Source: RGIG3102 sp045633415
GTDB taxonomy: Bacteria; Bacillota; Clostridia; Oscillospirales; Ruminococcaceae
Reading direction: 5' to 3'
Assembly: GCA_045633415.1 (NCBI GenBank)
Contig: JAZQYH010000058.1
Coordinates: 1-64,000 of the forward strand
DNA length: 64,000 bases
Shown here: positions 32,367 through 40,119 of the stretch, piece by piece
How positions within the stretch are numbered: position 1 is the first letter of the stretch
How the letters are laid out: the number at the start of each line of letters is the position of its first letter
Program-made: the position numbers and the translations under genes
Notes under the pieces: model-generated
The model's database searches: none
Told to the model about the DNA's origin: nothing
The model's input: only the letters and a program-made list of their open reading frames with translations

Positions 32367-32951
32367 ATGAATAAACACATCACCAACGAAACACTTAAAA
32401 AATATGCCGCAATGGCCAGTGATGCCTTTATGACAAACCCTGGCTATGTGCTGTCCTGCCCACAGGAAAGCAAAAGAAAAAACTTTATCTACCACGTGGT
32501 GCTGATGCGCCTTTACATCTCACGCAAAACAGATATTTTCTATTTTGACCAAGAGGGCAGAGGCTTGCTGGTACTGCGAAAGGCAGGTATGGACTACCCA
32601 GCCAGCGAAGTGCTGAAAGTGCCAAATATACTTGGTCTTCTGAAAAATATGTCACTTGTTTCAAAACTGCTTACTGTAACAGGCTCTTACAGCAGTAAAG
32701 GTCTGTACGATGAAGAAAAAACCTACATTGTTTCACCTGTGTTTGTGGATGTAAAGCATCAGGGCAAAGGCGTAGGTACAGCACTTTTGAAAAAGGCAAT
32801 TGAAGAAATGGAAGCAAAAGGCTTTAAAGTAGGTCTTGATACAATGGAACCATCAAATGTGCCTTACTACGAAAAGCTGGGTTTTAAACTGATTGACGAC
32901 CAGATTGATGAAAATACAGGTGCACACAGCTGGTATATGCTTCACGAATAA
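32367..32951 (+). CDS. GNAT acetyltransferase (tandem paralog 2)
   Basis: A 194-aa paralog with ITNETLKKYAAMASDAF, acetyl-CoA loop VKHQGKGVGTALLKKA and motif B VGLDTMEPSNVPYYEKLGF. AGGAGA precedes the ATG at 32367; an in-frame TTG at 32343 inside the end of paralog 1 is rejected. The central third, which builds the acceptor pocket, differs most from paralogs 1 and 3, so substrates may differ. Confidence 0.85.
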   Translation: MNKHITNETLKKYAAMASDAFMTNPGYVLSCPQESKRKNFIYHVVLMRLYISRKTDIFYFDQEGRGLLVLRKAGMDYPASEVLKVPNILGLLKNMSLVSKLLTVTGSYSSKGLYDEEKTYIVSPVFVDVKHQGKGVGTALLKKAIEEMEAKGFKVGLDTMEPSNVPYYEKLGFKLIDDQIDENTGAHSWYMLHE

Positions 32952-32968
32952 ATAGGGAGAACAGTATT

Positions 32969-33556
32969 ATGGATTTATCAAACAAAGCACTGCGAAAATA
33001 TGCCGAAATGGCCAGTGAAGTTTTTATGGAAGACCCTGTTTACCTCAAGGTTACAGGCAACAAATGGCTGAGAAAAATAATCATCCGTGAAGGTCTGCTT
33101 ATCCGTATGTACGAATCAAGAAACAACGGCGACCTGTTCTATTTTGACGAAGAAGGCAGAGGTATGCTGATACTGAAAAAAGCAAACAGGGAACTGCAGT
33201 TTACCGAACTGCTGAAATGCCCTAACGCCCCTGTGGTGTTGCCTCTCCTGCCTTATGTAATCAAGCTGATGGGCATCACAGGACGGTGCGACAACAAGGG
33301 TGTTATCGGTGAAGACAGCTATATCATCTCACCTATCTTTGTAGGCAAAGACTATCAGAAACAGGGCGTAGCCAGAAATCTGGTAAAAAGAGCCGTGGCT
33401 GACATTATCCCACAGGGCTACAAAATCGGTCTTGATACACAAAACCCTGCCAACGTGCCAAAATATGAAAAAATGGGCTTTAAACTGATAAAGCAGGAAC
33501 GTTTTGAACAGCACGGCATCGACAATTTCTATATGGTATACGATTCACAGGAATAA
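32969..33556 (+). CDS. GNAT acetyltransferase (tandem paralog 3)
   Basis: A 195-aa paralog with LSNKALRKYAEMASEVF, acetyl-CoA loop GKDYQKQGVARNLVKRA (a QKQGVA variant) and motif B IGLDTQNPANVPKYEKMGF. GGGAGA precedes the ATG. Last gene of the three-gene transcript, followed by a strong terminator. It is closer to paralog 1 in motif B and to paralog 2 in the middle. Confidence 0.85.
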   Translation: MDLSNKALRKYAEMASEVFMEDPVYLKVTGNKWLRKIIIREGLLIRMYESRNNGDLFYFDEEGRGMLILKKANRELQFTELLKCPNAPVVLPLLPYVIKLMGITGRCDNKGVIGEDSYIISPIFVGKDYQKQGVARNLVKRAVADIIPQGYKIGLDTQNPANVPKYEKMGFKLIKQERFEQHGIDNFYMVYDSQE

Positions 33557-33565
33557 TCCGAAAGC

Positions 33566-33599
33566 AAAACCGCTTATGTCACACATAGGCGGTTTTTTT
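33566..33599 (+). terminator. terminator of the GNAT cluster
   Basis: A 14-bp stem AAAACCGCTTATGT / ACATAGGCGGTTTT (one G-U pair) with loop CAC and T tract. Confidence 0.9.
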
Positions 33600-33683
33600 A
33601 TTATCCAGCCGTGGCAGTGTGCTGTGTTGTGGTATAACCCACAGACCTCAGGGCACAGCCTTGCTGTGACTAAAGGTTTCTTT

Positions 33684-33751
33684 TGCCAGTAGCAGATGAC
33701 AATATCATCTTTCAACACACAAAACAGGGCATTGTAAATACCCCCCACATC
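33684..33751 (+). repeat. interspersed repeat, copy 4 (outside the prophage)
   Basis: GCCAGTAGCAGATGACAATA followed by TCATC, CAACACACAAAACAGGGCAT, and a C6 run. The centre and right part match copies 1-3; the left arm with GGTGGTGGAGGG is absent or replaced. It shows that the repeat belongs to the genome and not only to the phage. Confidence 0.75.
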
Positions 33752-33938
33752 AGCATACCAGCCTTTTGCCACCAGCTATTTCACTTTCTCCCTGCAAAAC
33801 CACAGTAAAAACACCATATATCAAATAACTTTGAATTATGATATCTCACTATATCAACGGCCAATATTTATTGATATTGTTAATTACTTTTTATATATAA
33901 AGTATGGTATAATTTTAATGTTAGGAATAAGAGGCGTT

Positions 33939-35201
33939 ATGAAAGAAAGATACATTCTCCATTGTGACTGCAACAGCTTTTTTGCATCGGTGGAACTGCT
34001 GTCCCACCCGGATTTGTGGGACAAACCCGTGGCAGTAGGTGGCGACAGCCAGACACGTCACGGCATAGTGCTGGCAAAAAACGAAGCGGCTAAAAAATAT
34101 GGTATAAAAACAGCAGAAACTCTGTGGCAGGCAAGGAAAAAATGCCCTGAACTGATTGTTCTGCCGCCTCATCACGACCTTTATACAAAATACAGTAAAA
34201 TCATAAACGGAATATACACCCAGTACACAGACTTGGTAGAGCCCTTTGGCATAGACGAAAGCTGGCTGGATGTCACCAATACCTATATGCTGTTTGCCCA
34301 CAGCCCAAAACGGCTGGCAGACTCACTGCGAGACAGGATAAAGTACGAAACAGGCCTTACCATTTCGGTAGGTGTCAGCTTCAACAAAATATTTGCAAAG
34401 CTTGGCTCTGACTACAAAAAGCCAGACGCCACCACAGTAATTGACAAAGACAATTTCAGGGAGATTGTCTGGCCTTTGTCGGTACAGGAAATGCTTTATG
34501 TAGGCAAAAGCACAGCCAACACCCTGAAGGAAATGGGCATCACCACCATAGGTCAGCTGGCACACACCTCGCTTTTAACCCTTGAAAGCAGGTTTGGCAA
34601 GCACGGCACAGAGCTGTACCGCTATGCCAACGGTCTGGAAGACAGCCCTGTGTCCAGCTATTATCGGGAAAAGGATGTAAAAAGCATAGGCAGTGGCAAC
34701 ACCTTCAGCCACAACTTAAACTCTATGGACGAGATAAAGCCTGCGCTGTTGCGCCTGTCAGAAGATGTGGGCACACGCCTGCGCCGCCACGGTATGTATG
34801 CCAACGGGGTACAGCTGACAATACGCTACCCGGACTTTACCACCTTCACACGCCAGTGCAAGATACAGTCCACCGACATCACCAGCGAAATTTACCATCG
34901 GGCGCTGAAGCTGTTTACAGACAACCGAGACCCTGCCATCACCATCCGTGCCCTTACAGTCACCGCCATCGATCTGGAAAAAGAAAAACGTGCTTCACAG
35001 CTGTCTCTCTTTGAGCCACAGGCAAGTCCCCAGCAGGAAAAAAACGAAAAACTGCAGGCGGCAATAGACCAGATTCGTGGCAAATTCGGGGATGCATCGG
35101 TGCAAAGCGCCACAGTTATGGGTGCAAAATATAAAAAGAAGCAGAACCCATTTGGAGACAAGCCCGAAAAAGGCGGCAGATGGGACAAAAACAACAGGTA
35201 A
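33939..35201 (+). CDS. dinB: DNA polymerase IV-type Y-family polymerase
   Basis: A 420-aa translesion polymerase. Palm metal residues lie in HCDCNSFFASVE (residues 8-19) and FGIDESWLDVT; the finger region has VLAKNEAAKKYGIKT. A little-finger domain with SIGSGNTFSHNLNS follows, then a C-terminal tail that lacks a clear beta-clamp motif. The ATG at 33939 has AAGAGG. A frame extension upstream to 33831 overlaps the promoter and is rejected. The -10 box is TGG-TATAAT at 33905-33913; no LexA box is evident. Confidence 0.92.
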   Translation: MKERYILHCDCNSFFASVELLSHPDLWDKPVAVGGDSQTRHGIVLAKNEAAKKYGIKTAETLWQARKKCPELIVLPPHHDLYTKYSKIINGIYTQYTDLVEPFGIDESWLDVTNTYMLFAHSPKRLADSLRDRIKYETGLTISVGVSFNKIFAKLGSDYKKPDATTVIDKDNFREIVWPLSVQEMLYVGKSTANTLKEMGITTIGQLAHTSLLTLESRFGKHGTELYRYANGLEDSPVSSYYREKDVKSIGSGNTFSHNLNSMDEIKPALLRLSEDVGTRLRRHGMYANGVQLTIRYPDFTTFTRQCKIQSTDITSEIYHRALKLFTDNRDPAITIRALTVTAIDLEKEKRASQLSLFEPQASPQQEKNEKLQAAIDQIRGKFGDASVQSATVMGAKYKKKQNPFGDKPEKGGRWDKNNR

Positions 35202-35237
35202 ATATAGTCTGACAAGACTTTTTATAGGAGGAAAAAT

Positions 35238-36392
35238 ATGTTTAAACTTTTGAAAAACGGTCACGTTTATTCACCAGAAGACCTGGGCGTAAAAGATATA
35301 CTGCTGTGGGAAGACAGAGTTATCAAAATCGGCGAAGGTCTCAAAATCCCAGAAGGCTTTGAAGGTGCTGAATTTGACCTTTCAGGCAAAATCATTATCC
35401 CTGGCATCGTAGACACACACGTTCACATCACTGGTGGCGGCGGCGAAGGCGGCTTCACTACAAGAACAAGCGAAATCACATTTGAAGAAATCGCAGAAGC
35501 AGGCGTTACAACACTGGTTGGCGTTCTGGGTACAGACGGCTATGCACGTAGAGTAGAAGACGTGCTGGTTAAATGTATGGCTCTGAGAGAAGAAGGCTTT
35601 GACTGTTACTTCCTTACAGGCAGCTACACATTCCCAATCACAACTATGCGTGGCTCCGTTGCTGAAGACATCATCTTCAACGAATACTGCCTTGGCACAG
35701 GTGAAGTTGCACACTGCGACCACCGTGGCAGCCTTATGAGATATGAAGAGTTCACACGTCTTGCAGCTGACACAAGAAACGGCGCTCGTCTGGCAGGTCT
35801 CAAAGGTGTTCTCAACATCCACCTTGGCAACTACCCAAACCCAGCTGATTTCTTTATCAAAGCCTGTGAAGAAGACATCACATTCCGTCCGCTGATTGTT
35901 CCTACACACGTTACAAGAAAATACGACGTATTTGACAGCTGTCTCAAATTCCTTGAATACGGTGGCCAGATTGACATCACAGCTGGTTCCGACGGCGATG
36001 CAAGCCAGAAATCCTACGGCTCTGTAGAAGGTCTGGAAATTATCTACAAAAAATACGGCACTCTGGACAGAGTTACAATGACATCTGACGGCAACGGCTC
36101 TGCACCTATCTGGGACGAACTGGGCAATATGATTGGCATGGGCAAAGGCTCTTCCAAAGTTCTGCTGGCTGACCTGAAAAAAGCTACAAAGAACGGTATC
36201 ATCCCATTCGAAGAAACTCTGCGCACAATGACAACTATCCCAGCTGCAGTTTACGGTCTTAAAAACTCCGCAGGTAAAATCGTTGAAAACGGCACAGCTA
36301 ACTTTGCTGTTCTGGACGAAAACCTTGACCTTGTGGAAACAATCCTCAACGGTAACCTTGTATGGCTGAAAGGCAAAGGCGTTGTAAGATAA
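35238..36392 (+). CDS. iadA: isoaspartyl dipeptidase (amidohydrolase)
   Basis: A 384-aa binuclear-zinc amidohydrolase that removes beta-aspartyl (isoaspartyl) dipeptides from protein turnover. HVH (residues 61-63) and IVDTHVHITGG start the barrel. LIVPTHVTRKYDVF holds a further His and DITAGSDGDAS holds the C-terminal Asp. In E. coli IadA the metals are bridged by carboxylated Lys162 in a VKCAISDHRS context; here the aligned sequence is GTGEVAHCDHRGS, with Glu156 at that place. GGAGG precedes the ATG. The gene has its own terminator. Confidence 0.85.
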   Translation: MFKLLKNGHVYSPEDLGVKDILLWEDRVIKIGEGLKIPEGFEGAEFDLSGKIIIPGIVDTHVHITGGGGEGGFTTRTSEITFEEIAEAGVTTLVGVLGTDGYARRVEDVLVKCMALREEGFDCYFLTGSYTFPITTMRGSVAEDIIFNEYCLGTGEVAHCDHRGSLMRYEEFTRLAADTRNGARLAGLKGVLNIHLGNYPNPADFFIKACEEDITFRPLIVPTHVTRKYDVFDSCLKFLEYGGQIDITAGSDGDASQKSYGSVEGLEIIYKKYGTLDRVTMTSDGNGSAPIWDELGNMIGMGKGSSKVLLADLKKATKNGIIPFEETLRTMTTIPAAVYGLKNSAGKIVENGTANFAVLDENLDLVETILNGNLVWLKGKGVVR

Positions 36393-36407
36393 TTACATAG
36401 TTTAATA

Positions 36408-36437
36408 AAAACCCGTATGGCAATCCATACGGGTTTT
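36408..36437 (+). terminator. terminator of the isoaspartyl dipeptidase gene
   Basis: 13-bp stem AAAACCCGTATGG / CCATACGGGTTTT with loop CAAT. Confidence 0.88.
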
Positions 36438-36535
36438 GCAATAGTGAATTGATTTATAAAAAAAGCACAGCTTTCAATAGCTGTGCTTTTGTGTTTGGCA
36501 GATTGAGACAATGGGAATGAGAAAATATTAAAAGT

Positions 36536-36566
36536 AAAAGCACAGCCGAAAGGCTGTGCTTTAATA
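36536..36566. terminator. terminator of the YigZ gene
   Basis: AAAGCACAGCC / GGCTGTGCTTT stem with GAAA loop. A near-copy hairpin with AAAGCACAGCT / AGCTGTGCTTT lies at 36463-36490. They stand tail to tail between convergent genes. Confidence 0.8.
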
Positions 36567-36567
36567 T

Positions 36568-37185
36568 TTAAAATATATCGTAAATTTCTTCGCTGACATC
36601 TGGTTTTCTGCCTTTTGTCAGTATTTCCATTTCGTTTACAAGGCCGTCTTGTGTGCCGCTGACCATTCTCACTTTTACAAACACCTTGTCGGTATACTGT
36701 GTGTCCATCACCTTTGCCCCGTGGTTTGAGCAGATGTTCATCAGCTTGTCATACAGTGGGTATTCCACCTCGATTGACAGGTCTACACACAGACTGTAAG
36801 AGAGAATTTCTGCGCTGGCAACTGCCGCCTGTGCCGCCTGTGTATATGCGCGCACCAGCCCACCTGTACCCAGCAGAGTGCCGCCAAAATAGCGCACCAC
36901 CACTATGATAACATCTTCCAGACCAGAATGGCGCAGTACCTCTAAAATAGGCATGCCAGCTGTTTTCTGTGGCTCGCCGTCGTCAGACTGTCGCTCTATT
37001 TTTTCATCCTTGATGATATAGGCATAACAGGCGTGGCGTGCATCATAGTGTTTTTTGCGGATGGACGCCAGAAAACTCTGTGCATCTGCCTCGGTTTTGG
37101 CGTGGGAGATATAGCCTATAAATTCGCTTTTCTTTTCGTATATTGTGTCGTGGCTGGGTGCGCCTACGGTTTTGTAATCTGCCAT
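36568..37185 (-). CDS. YigZ/IMPACT family protein
   Basis: A 205-aa protein of the UPF0029/YigZ family, related to eukaryotic IMPACT and thought to act near the ribosome or in RNA handling. Features: KKSEFIGYISHAKTEADAQ, HYDARHACYAYI, RQSDDGEPQKTAGMPILEVL and VVRYFGGTLLGTGGLVRAYT, followed by a C-terminal ferredoxin-like domain. CAAGGAG precedes the ATG at 37185; an upstream extension to 37242 has no ribosome site. Confidence 0.92.
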   Translation of the reverse strand: MADYKTVGAPSHDTIYEKKSEFIGYISHAKTEADAQSFLASIRKKHYDARHACYAYIIKDEKIERQSDDGEPQKTAGMPILEVLRHSGLEDVIIVVVRYFGGTLLGTGGLVRAYTQAAQAAVASAEILSYSLCVDLSIEVEYPLYDKLMNICSNHGAKVMDTQYTDKVFVKVRMVSGTQDGLVNEMEILTKGRKPDVSEEIYDIF

Positions 37186-37267
37186 AAAAACTCCTTGGGG
37201 TAATAGAGTACACACAGGAGATTGAGACAATCCCCCGGTCATCTTATTTATTTTAACATAAAAAAAC

Positions 37268-37289
37268 AGGGCGGTACAAGTACCGCCCT
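37268..37289 (-). terminator. terminator of rpmE
   Basis: AGGGCGGTAC / GTACCGCCCT stem with a two-base AA loop (plus strand), then GTTTTTTT on the minus strand. Confidence 0.85.
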
Positions 37290-37307
37290 TGAATTTTACA
37301 GTTATAA

Positions 37308-37511
37308 TTAGTCAACAATACCAAATTTCTTTTTGAATCTGTCAACACGACCGCCTGCATCTACCATTTTCTGTTTACCTGTGTAGAATGGGTGGCATTT
37401 TGAACAAACGTCAACGGAAATGTTTTTCTTTGTTGATCTTGTTTTGATTACGTTACCGCAAGCACATGTGATTGTTGCTTCTTCGTAATTTGGATGGATG
37501 CCTTCTCTCAT
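37308..37511 (-). CDS. rpmE: 50S ribosomal protein L31 (zinc-binding type)
   Basis: A 67-aa ribosomal protein. MREGIHPNYEEATITCACGN begins it, and CSKCHPFYTGKQK carries the second Cys pair, so this is the zinc-containing (C+) form. Basic tail RVDRFKKKFG. GAGGTG stands 6 bases before the ATG at 37511; a GTG 9 bp upstream is in frame but is part of that ribosome site. Confidence 0.96.
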   Translation of the reverse strand: MREGIHPNYEEATITCACGNVIKTRSTKKNISVDVCSKCHPFYTGKQKMVDAGGRVDRFKKKFGIVD

Positions 37512-37527
37512 TTTGTTCACCTCATTT

Positions 37528-37556
37528 TCAATTCGGCGGGGTTTCCGTCCCCGACC
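37528..37556 (-). promoter_or_regulatory. GC-rich hairpin in the rpmE leader
   Basis: On the transcribed strand GGTCGGGGACGG-AAACCCCGCC folds into a stable stem just upstream of the ribosome site. L31 leaders that bind the protein and repress translation are known in Firmicutes. The match is by position and shape only. Confidence 0.45.
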
Positions 37557-37712
37557 TTTCCATAGTTACCCTAAAATATTACCACAACTTACAGCCAAAT
37601 GCAAGCATTTTTTATGGTAAATTAAAACTTTTTTTCGCTGTATATGTGGCTTTTTTTAACACACAGAGGGCGATGCACGGCACCGCCCCCATAGTATTGA
37701 ATTGCTTTGAAA

Positions 37713-39419
37713 TTAAGCCAGAACAGCTTTGATAACTGTGTCGATATCAGCTTTAACTGCTGTAGCTTCTGCCAGGTCTTTACCTTTGATAGAGTAGTAA
37801 ACCTTGATTTTTGGTTCTGTACCTGATGGACGTACGATAACCTGATGTCCACCTTCAAGGTAGTAGATAAGGATATTTGCGCTTGGCAGGTCGATATGCC
37901 ATTCTTCGCCTGTAAGTTCATCTTTATGAACCAGAGATTTGTAGTCTTCTCTTGCTACTACTGGCAGAGAACCAAGTTTTGCCAGAGGTTTGTCACGCAG
38001 ACCCTGCATGATGTCTTTCATTTTGTCCATGCCGGACAGACCTTCAAATTCGTAGGAGTCTACCTTGTTCAGATAGTAGCCGAATTTTGCATAGATGTCC
38101 TGCAGAGCTTTGTTGATGGAAGAACCGATTGAACGGTAGTATGCAGCCATTTCGCTGATAAGCAGTGTAGCAACAACAGCGTCTTTATCACGAACTGCAC
38201 TGCCTACAAGGTAGCCATAGCTTTCTTCAAAGCCAAGGATAAATCTTTCTTCTTCGCCTTTATCTTCCAGTTTTTTGATTTCTGTACCGATGTATTTAAA
38301 GCCTGTCAGAACGTTGATTGTTTCAACACCGTGGCTTTCTGCAACAGCATCAGCCAGTGAGGAAGAAACGATGGATTTTACCAGGATTGGATTTTCTGGC
38401 AGTGTGCCCAGCTCTTTTCTTGTTTTTGCGATATAGTCTGTCAGCAGGATACCTACCTGGTTACCTGTCAGCAGTACATATTCGTCGTTTTCTTTAACTG
38501 CTATACCTACACGGTCAGCATCTGGGTCAGTAGCAATCAGAACGTCGCCGTCCAGCTCTTTTACTCTGTCCAGACCCAGCTGCATAGCTTCTCTGATTTC
38601 TGGGTTTGGATATGGGCAAGTTGGGAAGTTGCCGTCTGGCAGTCTCTGTTCTTCAACGATTGTGATGTCTTTAAGACCTGCTTTTGCCAGAACTGTTGTT
38701 ACTGGTACAAGACCAGAACCGTTAAGTGGTGTGTAAACCATTTTCATTGGTTCTTTTACGAAGATGTCTTTTCTCATCATCTGGCCAAGACACCAGTCGT
38801 AGTAAGCCTGTTTAACCTGGTCAGAAACATATTCGATTTTGCCTTCAGCCATAGCTGTTTCGAAATCAGCTTTTTTAATGTCAGCAAAGATGTCCAGCTT
38901 GTTGATTTCAGCCAGTACTTTGTCTGCAGATTCGCTTGTCATCTGGCATCCGTCTGGACCGTAAACTTTGTAGCCGTTGTATTTTGCAGGGTTGTGGGAT
39001 GCTGTAATCATGATACCAGCATCAGATTTATGTGCTCTTGTAGCAAATGAAAGCATTGGTACAGGTGCCAGTGCATCATACAGGTAAACCTTTACGCCGT
39101 TTGCAGCCAGAATCTGTGCAGCAACTTTTGCAAATTCGTCGGAACGGATACGGGAGTCGTAAGAAATAGTAACCACTGGGTTTTCGTTTTCGCTTTTCAG
39201 GAAGTTTGCAAGACCCTGTGTTGCTTTACCTACTGTGTAGATGTTCATTCTGTTTGTGCCTGCGCCCAGAACGCCACGCAGACCAGCTGTACCGAATTCA
39301 AGGTTGAGAAGGAATCTTTCTTTGATAGCTTCGTCATTGCCTTTGATTTCGCCCAGTTCAGCCTGCAGGTAGTCTTCGCCTACTGCTTCACACCAGCGCA
39401 GATATTCTTTATTGTACAT
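37713..39419 (-). CDS. phosphohexomutase (phosphoglucomutase/phosphomannomutase)
   Basis: A 568-aa alpha-D-phosphohexomutase, probably interconverting glucose-1-P and glucose-6-P for glycogen or cell-wall precursors. The phosphoserine loop is TASHNPAKYNGYKVYG, the metal loop ATDPDADRVG and the sugar-binding loop GFEESYGY; the C-terminal phosphate-binding RPSGTEPKIKVYYS is present. GGAGG precedes the ATG at 39419, and the in-frame upstream ATG at 39494 is rejected. Length matches PgcA-type enzymes of Bacillota. Confidence 0.94.
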   Translation of the reverse strand: MYNKEYLRWCEAVGEDYLQAELGEIKGNDEAIKERFLLNLEFGTAGLRGVLGAGTNRMNIYTVGKATQGLANFLKSENENPVVTISYDSRIRSDEFAKVAAQILAANGVKVYLYDALAPVPMLSFATRAHKSDAGIMITASHNPAKYNGYKVYGPDGCQMTSESADKVLAEINKLDIFADIKKADFETAMAEGKIEYVSDQVKQAYYDWCLGQMMRKDIFVKEPMKMVYTPLNGSGLVPVTTVLAKAGLKDITIVEEQRLPDGNFPTCPYPNPEIREAMQLGLDRVKELDGDVLIATDPDADRVGIAVKENDEYVLLTGNQVGILLTDYIAKTRKELGTLPENPILVKSIVSSSLADAVAESHGVETINVLTGFKYIGTEIKKLEDKGEEERFILGFEESYGYLVGSAVRDKDAVVATLLISEMAAYYRSIGSSINKALQDIYAKFGYYLNKVDSYEFEGLSGMDKMKDIMQGLRDKPLAKLGSLPVVAREDYKSLVHKDELTGEEWHIDLPSANILIYYLEGGHQVIVRPSGTEPKIKVYYSIKGKDLAEATAVKADIDTVIKAVLA

Positions 39420-39629
39420 AATAAAAATGCCTCCATTTTTCTTAAAATTTACATACTTAATACAGCGTTTCAAACCACTGGTTTTTAAACGCAATTATAC
39501 ACCTTAAGAATATCATATTTATGTATTTCTATCAATTATGGTATGTAATGAAATTAGACGTTTTTATATGGTAAAATTGACTATATAGTGCATTATTAAA
39601 AATTACATAGTGTTGCACACAACAAAAAA

Positions 39630-39653
39630 AAGAACGGGTTTATCTCCGTTCTT
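39630..39653 (-). terminator. terminator overlapping a stop codon
   Basis: AAGAACGG / CCGTTCTT with an 8-base loop that contains the stop codon of the minus-strand membrane gene, then T8 on that strand. Confidence 0.85.
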
Positions 39654-40002
39654 TCTGTTTATCTTTATTCATTAAAACAAATATTTCTATGGCTATTATA
39701 ACTGTAATAACCGGCAGTGGGAAAAATGCGCCAAAATATGCAGACCATTTGTACAGCAGGTTGTTGTGCAATACCACTATACATAGTGCAGACAGCACCA
39801 AAGTGATTGCAAGGCCTGCAACGGCAGTTATGCCTTTGCCGATTTTACCAAGATAAATACGCAAAATTAATAGCCATGCTATAACTGCTATATATGGCCA
39901 CACAAGTCGGTGTGTAATATCCCGCCACATTGCAAAGTAAAAGTAAGGAAAAAGGTACACAGCCAGCAGTTTGTGGTGCTTGTATTTATTTTTCATACCC
40001 AC
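39640..40002 (-). CDS. small membrane protein, unknown
   Basis: A 120-aa protein with a basic N-terminus (KNKYKHHK) and three or four membrane spans, ending in a charged tail (KDKQKERR). No known family. GTG start with AGGAG six bases upstream; an ATG two codons later is less well spaced. The stop lies inside its terminator. Monocistronic and divergent from yifB. Expression signals support a real gene, but its function is unclear. Confidence 0.65.
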   Translation of the reverse strand: MGMKNKYKHHKLLAVYLFPYFYFAMWRDITHRLVWPYIAVIAWLLILRIYLGKIGKGITAVAGLAITLVLSALCIVVLHNNLLYKWSAYFGAFFPLPVITVIIAIEIFVLMNKDKQKERR

Positions 40003-40059
40003 CCATCACTCCTTTTGTCTAATTATACACTGCGACAAGTGTTGAATCAATGAAATAAA

Positions 40060-40088
40060 TTGCAAAATATTGTCGGATGTTGTATTAT
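40060..40088 (+). promoter_or_regulatory. promoter of yifB
   Basis: TTGCAA (40060-40065), 17-bp spacer, TATTAT (40083-40088), 31 bp before the ATG. Confidence 0.6.
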
Positions 40089-40119
40089 GAATTTATAAAT
40101 ATACGAAAGGGGTGGGGAT

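Larger units (their letters stand above)
33557..33938. other. gap with terminator, repeat copy and dinB promoter
   Basis: A 382-bp gap. It holds the GNAT terminator (33566-33599), the interspersed repeat copy 4 (33684-33751), and an extended -10 for dinB (TGG-TATAAT, 33905-33913). Between them is AT-rich sequence without a recognisable gene. Confidence 0.7.
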
